Shown one piece after another: positions 42,386 through 49,793 of a DNA stretch of 64,000 nt (position 1 is the first letter of the stretch; each line of letters opens with the position of its first letter). The position numbers were made by a program, and so were the translations under genes. The notes beneath the pieces are model-generated. The model had not been told where the DNA came from. It saw only the letters and a list, made by a program, of their open reading frames with translations, and searched no databases. This DNA comes from JACCXM01 sp046328335 (GTDB lineage Bacteria; Chloroflexota; Chloroflexia; Thermomicrobiales; UBA6265): contig JAXLWU010000001.1 in assembly GCA_046328335.1 (NCBI GenBank), forward strand, positions 372,001 to 436,000, in the 5' to 3' direction.

Positions 42386-44443
42386 ATGTCACCACGCCAC
42401 CGCTGTATTGTTCTCATCCTTGCCCTCGTCCTGGCGGCCACGTCGTTTGCGCCGGTCCTGGCTCGGCAAGAGACGGTTCATGGCCTCAACCAGGCGGATA
42501 TGGACCTCGCCATCGATCCGGCGGCCGATTTCTATCGCTACGCCAACGGCGGCTGGCTGGAACGGACGGCGATTCCGGCCGACGAGGGGTACTACGGCAA
42601 CTTCACCGCGCTCGAGGAACTCACGCGTCGGCAAGTGATCGGTGTGCTCGAGGATCTGGCGAAGAACGGCGCCGTCCCGGGATCGGATCAGGACAAGGCG
42701 GTCCGTCTGTTCCAGCAGGGGATCGATCAGGCGAAACGCGACCAGCAAGGACTCGCTCCGATTCAACCACTGCTGGATGAAATCACAGCGATCGATGACC
42801 TGGAAGGGCTACACCGTTATCTCCAATCGGCCACCTTCTCTGGCGTGTCGGGATTGTTCCCCATCTACGCCTATCCCGATTTCGATGACGCCTCGATGAT
42901 GGCGGCGTACCTGGGCGGGCCGTTCCTCGGTCTGCCGGCGCGGGATTACTACTTCGAGGAAGACGAGGCGACCCGCGCCGTGCGCGCCGCCTACGTCAAC
43001 TCGATCGGCCGGGCCTTCCAATTGCTCGGCGCTCCTGAAGGCGCGGCGACACAGCGGGCGCAGCAGGTTTACGATCTGGAGCACCGTCTCGCGGAACCGA
43101 CCCTGACCCGCGAAGAGTGGCAGGATCTTTCGTTGACATATAACCCGACCCCGGTGGCCGATCTGGAGACGCTCTATCCGCTCATGGATTGGCCGGGCTA
43201 TTTCGCCGCGCTCGATCTCCAGCACGTCGAAACGATCAATGTCGATGAAATCCGGTACCTGAAGGCGCTGGCGGCGATTGTCGAAGATACCCCGCTCGCG
43301 GTGCTGAAGGACTATCTGACGTTTCAGGTGCTGGTTTCCTTCAGCGACACCCTCGGCTCCGATCTCGAGCAGATCGCGTTCGACTACCTGGGTCGGGCGT
43401 TGTCGGGCGCAGAGGAGCAAATGCCGCTCGAGGAGCGCGTCGTGCAATCCGTCAACGGGTTGATGGGCGAGGCGGTTGGGCAGAGCTATGTCGCCGCCTA
43501 CTTTCCGCCGCAGGCCAAGACCCAGATCATCACGTTGGTGGAGACGATCCGGGCCGCGTTCCGGCAGCGGCTGCAAACCTCCTCCTGGATGACGCCGGAG
43601 ACGCAAGCGCGCGCACTCGAAAAACTGGACAAGATGGGGGTCAAAGTCGGCTACCCGGACCACTGGCGGAGTTACGCCACGGTGGAAATTGGCGACTCCT
43701 ATGCGCAGAGCGTGCGCAATGCGATGAACGCGGAAACGCGACGGCAACTGGCCAAGATCGGCAAACCGGTTGACCGGAACGAGTGGTTCATTCCGCCGCA
43801 GACGGTCAACGCCTTCTATTCGCCGGAGACCAACGAGATCGTTTTCCCCGCCGCGTTCTTGCAACCGCCCTATTTTGACTACCTCGCTGATGCGGCGACC
43901 AATTTCGGCGGGATCGGCGGGGTGATCGGGCACGAGATCACCCATGGATTCGATCTGCAAGGCGCGCAGTTCGACGCCGACGGCAACCTCCACGACTGGT
44001 GGACCGCGGAGGACTATGAGCGGTTTCAGGCACTGAACGACCGCGTCGCGGCCCAGTATGACGCCATCGAGGTGCTTCCCAATCTCTTTATCGACGGACA
44101 GATCACCGTGACCGAGAACGTGGCGGATATGGGTGGTGTGCAAGTCGCCCACGACGCCTTGCTCCTCGCGCTGACCGATGGCGGCACTCCCGTCGCCACA
44201 CCGACCGCCGACGGAAGCGGCCTGACCGCGGAACAGGAGTTCTTTGTCGCCTGGGCCACGGGCTGGCGGGAACAAATTCGGGACGAGGCGCTGGAAACCC
44301 AGGTGCTTTCCGATCCGCACGCGCCGAGCGCGGTGCGTGGCGTTCAGCCGCTGCGCAACATGGACGCCTTTCACGAGGCGTTCGGGATTGCAGCCGATGA
44401 CCCGATGTACCTGCCACCGGAGGAACGGATCGTGATCTGGTGA
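42386..44443 (+). CDS. Secreted M13 (neprilysin-type) metalloendopeptidase
   Basis: This 685-residue protein has an N-terminal signal peptide (VLILALVLAATSFAPVLA), then DFYRYANGGWLERTAIPAD, the standard M13 opening. The zinc site is H516-E517-x-x-H520 in GVIGHEITHGFDLQG. The third ligand Glu is at about residue 577 in TVTENVADMGG, and NAFYSPETNEIVFPAA is the upstream conserved block. It cleaves peptides outside the cell. A short Thr/Pro insert (GGTPVATPTADGSG) lies between the zinc region and the end. The usual C-terminal CxxW is VIW here, so the terminal cysteine is missing. The ATG at 42386 follows GGGAGGA. Confidence 0.93.
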   Translation: MSPRHRCIVLILALVLAATSFAPVLARQETVHGLNQADMDLAIDPAADFYRYANGGWLERTAIPADEGYYGNFTALEELTRRQVIGVLEDLAKNGAVPGSDQDKAVRLFQQGIDQAKRDQQGLAPIQPLLDEITAIDDLEGLHRYLQSATFSGVSGLFPIYAYPDFDDASMMAAYLGGPFLGLPARDYYFEEDEATRAVRAAYVNSIGRAFQLLGAPEGAATQRAQQVYDLEHRLAEPTLTREEWQDLSLTYNPTPVADLETLYPLMDWPGYFAALDLQHVETINVDEIRYLKALAAIVEDTPLAVLKDYLTFQVLVSFSDTLGSDLEQIAFDYLGRALSGAEEQMPLEERVVQSVNGLMGEAVGQSYVAAYFPPQAKTQIITLVETIRAAFRQRLQTSSWMTPETQARALEKLDKMGVKVGYPDHWRSYATVEIGDSYAQSVRNAMNAETRRQLAKIGKPVDRNEWFIPPQTVNAFYSPETNEIVFPAAFLQPPYFDYLADAATNFGGIGGVIGHEITHGFDLQGAQFDADGNLHDWWTAEDYERFQALNDRVAAQYDAIEVLPNLFIDGQITVTENVADMGGVQVAHDALLLALTDGGTPVATPTADGSGLTAEQEFFVAWATGWREQIRDEALETQVLSDPHAPSAVRGVQPLRNMDAFHEAFGIAADDPMYLPPEERIVIW

Positions 44444-44612
44444 CAGGTGGTTGGGGGCCGGCAGGTTAAGACATGGTTCCAGCCTCGTTTTGCACGAGAT
44501 CGCGACTCATGATGGCGGCGGCGAGCAAACCGTGGTACTATTGGTTTACCCAGACGATGTCGACGCAGTGGTGTTCGTTTGGACGCGCAACCAGGCGTTT
44601 CCAGCGGGCCGT

Positions 44613-44689
44613 TTCGCCGAAACCGTTTGTCGGATTTCTTTTTTCTAGTGAGCCGTAGCGACCTACGGCAATAAAGGGGTTTCGGCGAA
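44613..44689 (+). promoter_or_regulatory. Structured 5' leader of the zinc-ribbon gene (RBS-sequestering hairpin candidate)
   Basis: The arms 44613-44624 (TTCGCCGAAACC) and 44678-44689 (GGTTTCGGCGAA) are perfectly complementary over 12 bases. The right arm ends directly before the GTG start of the zinc-ribbon gene and covers its G-rich ribosome site. Inside lies another hairpin (44652-44658 / 44663-44669, GCCGTAG/CTACGGC) and a T-rich tract (44636-44646). The left arm can also fold on itself (TTTCGCCGAAA), giving an alternative structure. This is the shape of a leader that blocks translation under one condition. Confidence 0.5.
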
Positions 44690-45100
44690 GTGTCCGACCA
44701 GACCATTGTGTGCCGCGATTGCGGTCAACCGTTCACGTTTACGGCCGGCGAGCAGGCGTTCTACGCCGAGCGCGGCTATTCGACTCCGCAGCGGTGCGCG
44801 AGTTGCCGGGCCGAGCGCAAGGCGCAGCGCTCTACCAGCGGCTATGACAGCGGCAGCGGCAGCTACTCCAGCGGGGGTTCCCGCGGCGGCTACTCCAGCG
44901 GCGGCGGTGGGAGCTACTCCAGTGGCGGCTCTCGGGGCGGCTACTCCAGCGGCCCGCGCCAGTTGTACCCGGCGGTCTGCTCCGCGTGTGGCAAGGAGAC
45001 GGAAGTCCCCTTCGAGCCGCGCAACGACAAGCCGGTCTACTGCCGCGACTGCTTCCGGGATCGACGCGCCGCGTCTCCCTCCTACGGCAGCCGCTACTAG
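44690..45100 (+). CDS. Zinc-ribbon protein with Ser/Gly/Tyr-rich linker
   Basis: This 136-residue protein has two zinc-binding cysteine pairs at its N-terminus (CRDCGQPFTFTAGEQAFYAE then CASCRAERK, a 'probable zinc-ribbon' domain). A second set lies at the C-terminus (CSACGKETEVPFEP then YCRDCFRDRR). Between them is a low-complexity stretch of SYSSGGSRGGYSSGG-type repeats (about residues 50-85). The layout resembles small RNA- or ribosome-associated zinc-ribbon proteins with RG/YG-rich linkers. It starts with a GTG at 44690, hidden in the leader hairpin, and is followed by a strong terminator. Confidence 0.8.
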   Translation: MSDQTIVCRDCGQPFTFTAGEQAFYAERGYSTPQRCASCRAERKAQRSTSGYDSGSGSYSSGGSRGGYSSGGGGSYSSGGSRGGYSSGPRQLYPAVCSACGKETEVPFEPRNDKPVYCRDCFRDRRAASPSYGSRY

Positions 45101-45149
45101 GAACGATCGCTTCCGGCGGTTCGCCGCCCGGAAATCTGCATCGCTTCAC

Positions 45150-45191
45150 AACGACCGGTCGGGCATTTGCTCGGCCGGTCGTTCCTTTTTT
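45150..45191 (+). terminator. Rho-independent terminator
   Basis: Arms AACGACCGG (45150-45158) and CCGGTCGTT (45175-45183), extended by three more pairs including one T-G wobble, are followed by TTTTTT at 45186-45191. It lies 50 bases after the zinc-ribbon stop codon. Confidence 0.9.
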
Positions 45192-45225
45192 GTCTGCTGT
45201 TTGCACCGTGTGATTGCGACGCATG

Positions 45226-45268
45226 CCCTCACCCCCACTCCTGCCGCGCTCTGAGGGAGCGGGGAGTG
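45226..45268. repeat. Dispersed repeat family 1, copy D (degenerate)
   Basis: CCCTCACCCCCACTCCTGCC, then GCGCTCTGAGGGAGCGGGGA: a diverged copy of the CCCTCACCCCAACCC element just upstream of the PLP decarboxylase. Confidence 0.5.
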
Positions 45269-45309
45269 CCGGCCCCGACGCAGTCCGGTATCCACCAGTT
45301 GGAAACTCC

Positions 45310-46695
45310 ATGAGCAAGCAAATGCCAAGCGACGATGAGCGTGCTGCCCTGCTACGCGACGGCGCCGAGCGCGCGATCCGCTATCTGGGTGGACTGGACG
45401 AGCGACCGGTCGGGGTGGCGTCGGAGGCCATCGCGCGGCTCGCATTGCTCGATGAGGCGCTGCCGGACTCGCCGCGAGTTGCGGCGGAGGTTCTGGCGCA
45501 ACTCGACACAATTGGTTCTGCCGCGACGAGCGCGACGGCGGGTGGGCGATTTTTCGGGTATGTGATCGGGGGCAGCGTGCCCGCGGCTCTGGCCGCGAAC
45601 TGGCTGGCGGCGGCGTGGGATCAGGACGCCGGGATGGCCTCCGTCTGCCCAATCAACGCAAGGTTGGAGGAGATCGCGCTCGGCTGGTTGTGCGAACTCC
45701 TCCGGCTGCCGGCCGGTTGCGGCGGCGCCTTCGTGACCGGCGCCACGATGGCCAACTTTGGCGCTCTGGCCGCCGCTCGCCACGCGGTGCTGGCACGAGC
45801 CGGTTGGGATGTGGAGGCGGACGGACTCTTCGGTGCGCCGTGTGTCTCGCTTCTCCTGGGCGAGGAAGCGCATGTATCCGTCGTCAAGGCGCTCAGCCTG
45901 CTCGGGTTTGGCCGGAAGTCGATCGTGCGGCTGCCCGTCGATGGTCAAGGCCGCACCAAGGCAACGGGATTGCCCGCGATCACCGGACCGGCGATCGTCT
46001 GTCTCCAGGCGGGAAACGTCAACACCGGCGCCTGCGATCCCGCGCCTGAACTGATCGACTGGGCGCGGGAGGCTGGCGCCTGGGTCCATTGCGACGGCGC
46101 CTTCGGGCTGTGGGCCGCCGCGGCGCCAGCGCACGCGCATCTCGTGGAAGGGTTCGGCGAGGCCGATTCATGGGCGGTCGATGCCCACAAGTGGCTGAAC
46201 GTCCCGTACGACAGCGGGATCGCCCTGGTGCGCGATACCGCCTCGCTCCAAGCCGCGATGGCCGCCGGGGCGGCGCCATATCTCGCCAGCAGCGGCTGGC
46301 GGGAGCCCGATCAGTTCACGCCGGAGATGTCGCGCCGCGCGCGTGGCGTCGATATCTGGGCCGCGCTTTCATCGCTGGGGCGATCCGGCGTCAGCGATCT
46401 TATCGAGCGCTCCTGCCGGCATGCGGCGCGCATGGCTGACGCCCTGGCCGCGGCCGGTTACGAGGTACTCAACGAGGTCGTCCTGAACCAGGTGCTGGTT
46501 TCGTTCGGATCGCCGGACGAGACGCGCCGCGTGATCGTCGCGCTGCAGGAGGATGGGACCTGCTGGTGCGGCGGGACGGTCTGGCAGGGGCGGACGGCGA
46601 TGCGCATCAGCGTCTCCTCCTGGGCGACAAAAGACGCCGATATCGAGCGCAGCATCGGGGCCATGCTGCGCATCGCGGGTATGGCGCGGGCCTGA
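45310..46695 (+). CDS. PLP-dependent group II decarboxylase (glutamate/aromatic amino acid type)
   Basis: This 461-residue fold-type I enzyme has the family opening SATAGGRFFGYVIGGSVPAA, the TGATMANFGALAAARHA ring-binding segment and the PLP-site His in EEAHVSVVKAL. The Asp is in VHCDGAFGLWAA, and the Schiff-base Lys294 is in SWAVDAHKWLNVPYDSG. Such enzymes decarboxylate aromatic amino acids, glutamate or related compounds; the substrate is not readable here. GGAAACTCC precedes the ATG at 45310. It is followed within 46 bases by an acetyltransferase, so a decarboxylate-then-acetylate pair is possible (inference). Confidence 0.88.
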   Translation: MSKQMPSDDERAALLRDGAERAIRYLGGLDERPVGVASEAIARLALLDEALPDSPRVAAEVLAQLDTIGSAATSATAGGRFFGYVIGGSVPAALAANWLAAAWDQDAGMASVCPINARLEEIALGWLCELLRLPAGCGGAFVTGATMANFGALAAARHAVLARAGWDVEADGLFGAPCVSLLLGEEAHVSVVKALSLLGFGRKSIVRLPVDGQGRTKATGLPAITGPAIVCLQAGNVNTGACDPAPELIDWAREAGAWVHCDGAFGLWAAAAPAHAHLVEGFGEADSWAVDAHKWLNVPYDSGIALVRDTASLQAAMAAGAAPYLASSGWREPDQFTPEMSRRARGVDIWAALSSLGRSGVSDLIERSCRHAARMADALAAAGYEVLNEVVLNQVLVSFGSPDETRRVIVALQEDGTCWCGGTVWQGRTAMRISVSSWATKDADIERSIGAMLRIAGMARA

Positions 46696-46741
46696 TTATT
46701 CTCTCGAATCTTCCAGGTTCGTTTCCGTGGGAGTGCGAAGC

Positions 46742-47281
46742 ATGACCGACGCAGATGTCCCGGTAACGATCGGGGATTTCGATCCGGACGACGAGGGGGC
46801 GCGAGCGCAAGCGGCCGATCTCCTGCTGGCCGCCTTTCCGCAGTGGACGGCAACGCGAGCGGAGGCGGAGGCGGAGGTAGCGGAGGCGCTCCAGCCCGAC
46901 CATATCTGCCTGGCGGTGCGGCAAGGCGAGCAATTGCTGGGCTGGGTCGCCGCGCTGCCCGCGTACAGTCACGCCTGGGAGTTGCACCCGCTGGTCGTGC
47001 GCGAGGATGTGCGCGGGATCGGGATCGGCCGGGCGCTGGTGACGGAACTCGAGGAGCGGGTTCGCCAGCGTGGCGTGTTGACGCTCTATCTCGGCACCGA
47101 CGACGAGGGCGAGACCGCGGGCACCTCGGTCTGGGGCATCGATCTCTTTCCCGATCCGCTCGCCCACGCGGCGAGACTCCAATCGATCGACCATGCCGCC
47201 GGGTTCTACCAGCGCACTAGGTACGCGGTGATCGGGATCATCCCGGACGCGAATATGGTCCGGGGAAGCCGGATATCTTGA
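46742..47281 (+). CDS. GNAT acetyltransferase, aminoglycoside 6'-N-acetyltransferase-like
   Basis: This 179-residue GNAT protein has an acetyl-CoA motif in ELHPLVVREDVRGIGIGRAL. It also has an AAC(6')-like signature: TLYLGTDDEGETAGTSVWGI then DLFPDPLAHAARLQSIDHAA and FYQRTRYAVIGIIPDANMV. True AAC(6') enzymes acetylate aminoglycoside drugs, but chromosomal relatives often use cell metabolites. The ATG at 46742 follows GGGAG. It may be co-transcribed with the decarboxylase upstream, whose amine product would be a natural acetylation target (inference). Confidence 0.75.
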   Translation: MTDADVPVTIGDFDPDDEGARAQAADLLLAAFPQWTATRAEAEAEVAEALQPDHICLAVRQGEQLLGWVAALPAYSHAWELHPLVVREDVRGIGIGRALVTELEERVRQRGVLTLYLGTDDEGETAGTSVWGIDLFPDPLAHAARLQSIDHAAGFYQRTRYAVIGIIPDANMVRGSRIS

Positions 47282-47342
47282 TGGGAAAAAGACTGTAGGC
47301 GAGGGGGTGCCGGCTTCGCCTCCAGGGGTGGCGCTGCGCTCA

Positions 47343-47388
47343 GGGGGTGAAGGGGGAAAGGGGGAAAGGGGGAAGGGGGGAGAGGGGG
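47343..47388 (+). repeat. G-rich minisatellite, 8-base unit GGGGGAAA
   Basis: Six runs of five or six G separated by two to four other bases, with an octamer period (GGGGGAAA GGGGGAAA GGGGGAA). It lies in the 146-base gap between the convergent acetyltransferase and ABC-F genes. The spacing fits a G-quadruplex. Confidence 0.85.
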
Positions 47389-47427
47389 CGTTTGCGGTCT
47401 GTCGGGCGGGCTGGTTGAGGGACTGGG

Positions 47428-49161
47428 TCAGCGAGTTTCCTTGTTCTTCGTTCTTGCCGTCTTGCCGTCTTGCCGGCTCGCTTTGCCATCTTGCCGCCTC
47501 ACCGGCTCGCGCTCTCTGATCGTCAATTCCCGGCCTTCGCCGCGGTGGGTGTCGTACCAGGTGAAGCCGCCGGCATATTCGCGGACGATGCCGGAGTCGA
47601 TCGCGACGATGCGCTGGCAGATGGTGTCGAGAAACGCGCGGTCGTGGGAGATGGTCAGGATGCTGCCGCGCCCTTCGTCGAGGAAGGCGAGGAGCGCCTC
47701 TTCCAACCGCTCGACGCTGGCGATGTCGAGGTTGTTGGTCGGTTCGTCCAGCAGGAGCAGATTGGCGCCGCGCAGGATGAGCGCCGCGATCTGCAACCGG
47801 GCGCGCTGACCGCCGCTGAGGTTGCCGATGCGGTTGAGCATGTCATCGCGGGTGAAGAGATAGCGGGTGAGGACGCCGATCGCCGCCTGTTCAGAGAGGG
47901 GCTGCAACCCGCGCACCAGATCGAGTGGGGTCTGTAACGGATCGAGCGTCTCCTGTTCCTGGGCGTAGTAACCGACAACGGTCGAGGGACCGATGCGCAC
48001 GGCGCCCGCGGTGGAAGTCTCCTGCCCGAGAAGCATCCGGAACAGGGTCGTTTTTCCGGAACCGTTGGCGCCGACGATCCCGACGGCGTCGCCATGGCGG
48101 ATTTCGAGATCGAACGGCAGGAGTACCGTCCGCGCCGCGAACGATTTGGCGAGACCTTTCGCCTCCAGCGCGATGGTCGAGCCGCGCTCGGCGGTGAAGG
48201 CGACATCGATCTGCCGCGGATTCAGGATCGGGGTAGGAGTCTGGGCCAGCCGTTCCCGCTCTTCAGCCAGTTTGCGCCGCATGTTTTCGGCGCGAGAGGC
48301 GAATTTCGGATTCTGCCGCGCCCATTGCGTCAATTGCTCGGCGCTTGCTTTCAGTTTGCGAAACTCCCGCTCCTGCAACTCGCGCAGTTGGCTATCGCGT
48401 TCCAGTTTGCTTTGTTTCGTCTCGCGGTAGACGCTGTAGTTGCCGGGATACCCGGTGATGCGGCCGTCTTCCAACTCACAGATTTGATTGATGGCGCGGT
48501 CGATGAAGTAGCGATCGTGGGAGATGACGGCCACGGCGCCGTGATGCTGGCAGATGTAGCCTTCCAGCCAGACCTTGCCGGCGAAGTCGAGATGGTTGTC
48601 CGGTTCGTCCAGGAGGAGGACATCCGGCTCCTCGGTCAGGAGGCGGGCGAGACCGACGAGTTTCTTTTCCCCGCCGCTGAGATCGCCGATGCGGCGGTCC
48701 CAGAGCGATTCGGCGAGGCCGAGTCCGGCGAGGACGAGGGTGCCTTTGGCGGGATCGCTCCCCTGATCGAGGCGCGCCAGCGTCTCGGTGTAGGCATCGA
48801 CGATCGCGGTCAACGCGTCGTCGTCCGCGGCCTCGCCCATCTGCCGTTCCAGGTCCATGGCGCGGGCTTCGAGCGCGGCGGGATCGCCGGCGGCGAGAGC
48901 AATAGCCTCGCGCACGGTCTGGGCGGGATCGAACTCCGGTTCCTGGCTGAGGAAGCCGACGCGCACCCCGCGCGCGATCGAGAGGGTGCCGCGCTGTGGT
49001 TGGAGGCGTCCCGCCATCAGGCGGAAGAGGGTGCTCTTGCCGGAGCCGTTGGCGCCGATCAGGGCCAGGCGGTCGCCGTCGCGAATCTCGAAGGTCGCGC
49101 CGCGCAGGACATCATGTCCGCCGTAGGCATGGTCGATGGAGGCGGCCTGAATCAGGAGCAT
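47428..49161 (-). CDS. ABC-F family ATPase
   Basis: This 577-residue soluble protein has two ABC domains and no membrane helices. The first has Walker A GANGSGKST (residues 36-44), signature LSGGEKKLVG and Walker B VLLLDEPDNHLDF. The linker (about 215-310) is the P-site tRNA-interaction motif region. The second has Walker A GANGSGKTT, signature LSGGQRARLQ and LLLLDEPTNNLDIAS. ABC-F proteins act on the ribosome, in translation or antibiotic protection. The start is the ATG at 49161; the longer frame to 49344 is unsupported. The C-terminal tail (REPVRRQDGKASRQDGKTAR) is basic and encoded by octamer repeats (47452-47510). Confidence 0.93.
   Translation of the reverse strand: MLLIQAASIDHAYGGHDVLRGATFEIRDGDRLALIGANGSGKSTLFRLMAGRLQPQRGTLSIARGVRVGFLSQEPEFDPAQTVREAIALAAGDPAALEARAMDLERQMGEAADDDALTAIVDAYTETLARLDQGSDPAKGTLVLAGLGLAESLWDRRIGDLSGGEKKLVGLARLLTEEPDVLLLDEPDNHLDFAGKVWLEGYICQHHGAVAVISHDRYFIDRAINQICELEDGRITGYPGNYSVYRETKQSKLERDSQLRELQEREFRKLKASAEQLTQWARQNPKFASRAENMRRKLAEERERLAQTPTPILNPRQIDVAFTAERGSTIALEAKGLAKSFAARTVLLPFDLEIRHGDAVGIVGANGSGKTTLFRMLLGQETSTAGAVRIGPSTVVGYYAQEQETLDPLQTPLDLVRGLQPLSEQAAIGVLTRYLFTRDDMLNRIGNLSGGQRARLQIAALILRGANLLLLDEPTNNLDIASVERLEEALLAFLDEGRGSILTISHDRAFLDTICQRIVAIDSGIVREYAGGFTWYDTHRGEGRELTIREREPVRRQDGKASRQDGKTARTKNKETR
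47452..47510 (-). repeat. Octamer repeat GGCAAGAC inside the ABC-F C-terminal tail
   Basis: On the minus strand the tail reads as variants of GGCAAGAC (GGCAAGAT, GGCAAAGC, GGCAAGAC, GGCAAGAC, GGCAAGAA). The protein consequence is a repeated RQDGK/TARTK tail. A related octamer, GGCGAGTC, sits at 54467-54498. Confidence 0.6.
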
Positions 49162-49736
49162 AACGGCTATCAGGTATCGGCTATCGGCTGCCGGTTTGAC
49201 GACCGACTCCGGACGGCGTTGTCTGCGAGCGCAACTGTACACCAGCCGGTGTGCGGGGAATGGCGCCGGGCGCACTCCGGCGTCAAGATGGGTGCAAATC
49301 GCGCGACGCCATGCCCGGAGCCGGGGAACCGGCGTGCGGTGCAAAGGGAACTGGCGATGGCCGGGGCTTCGGGTGCGCCCGGCGGACCCACTTCAGTTGG
49401 TGGTGTCTTGCTCGTGTCGCACTGCGCTGTTCGATGGGCGGTGCTGCAACTGAAAATCGGACGAACCGCCCTGGCGACCCGCCGCGAGAGGGAGCGATCG
49501 ATCTCCGGAAGCGTTGGGTCGCGAGGATTTCAGGTCCGGGGCATGGCGTCACACGAGCGGATCGCACTGAGCGCGGGCGTCGACATGCTCCACGATGCTT
49601 GCGATTCGCTCATATGGTTAATACACATCGAGGGGGTAAAAATGGGACAGTCTTCAAGCAATTGCCGATTGAATCCGTGAATGCACGTCGGGCAGGAGTT
49701 CCCGGGGTTCAACCCAGCAATCGGGCGCGCGACACA
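49162..49736. other. Gene-free intergenic stretch
   Basis: About 575 bases between the divergent ABC-F start and the STAND regulator's 3' end hold no gene I can support. Several open frames run through it, but none has family resemblance or a believable ribosome site. A mini-frame beginning at the ATG at 49642 encodes only about a dozen residues. The right end holds a hairpin (49737-49774). Confidence 0.5.
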
Positions 49737-49774
49737 GGCATCGCACCCTGCGCAGATGGTGCAGGGGCGATGCC
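49737..49774. terminator. Hairpin downstream of STAND-LuxR gene (candidate terminator)
   Basis: The arms 49737-49751 and 49761-49774 (GGCATCGC-A-CCCTGC and GCAGGGGCGATGCC) pair over 14 bases with one bulged A around a 9-base loop. It lies 20 bases beyond the stop of the minus-strand regulator. There is no T-tract, so it may act as a processing or non-classical terminator signal. It resembles the hairpin at 3883-3928 in style, though not in sequence. Confidence 0.5.
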
Positions 49775-49793
49775 TACATTACCGGGGACTAAT

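Noticed and set aside
42809..44374. Long minus-strand open frame (521 codons)
   Set aside because: It is antisense to the M13 peptidase, which has all its motifs and a signal peptide.
48094..49680. Long plus-strand open frame (528 codons)
   Set aside because: It is antisense to the ABC-F gene and runs on into non-coding DNA.
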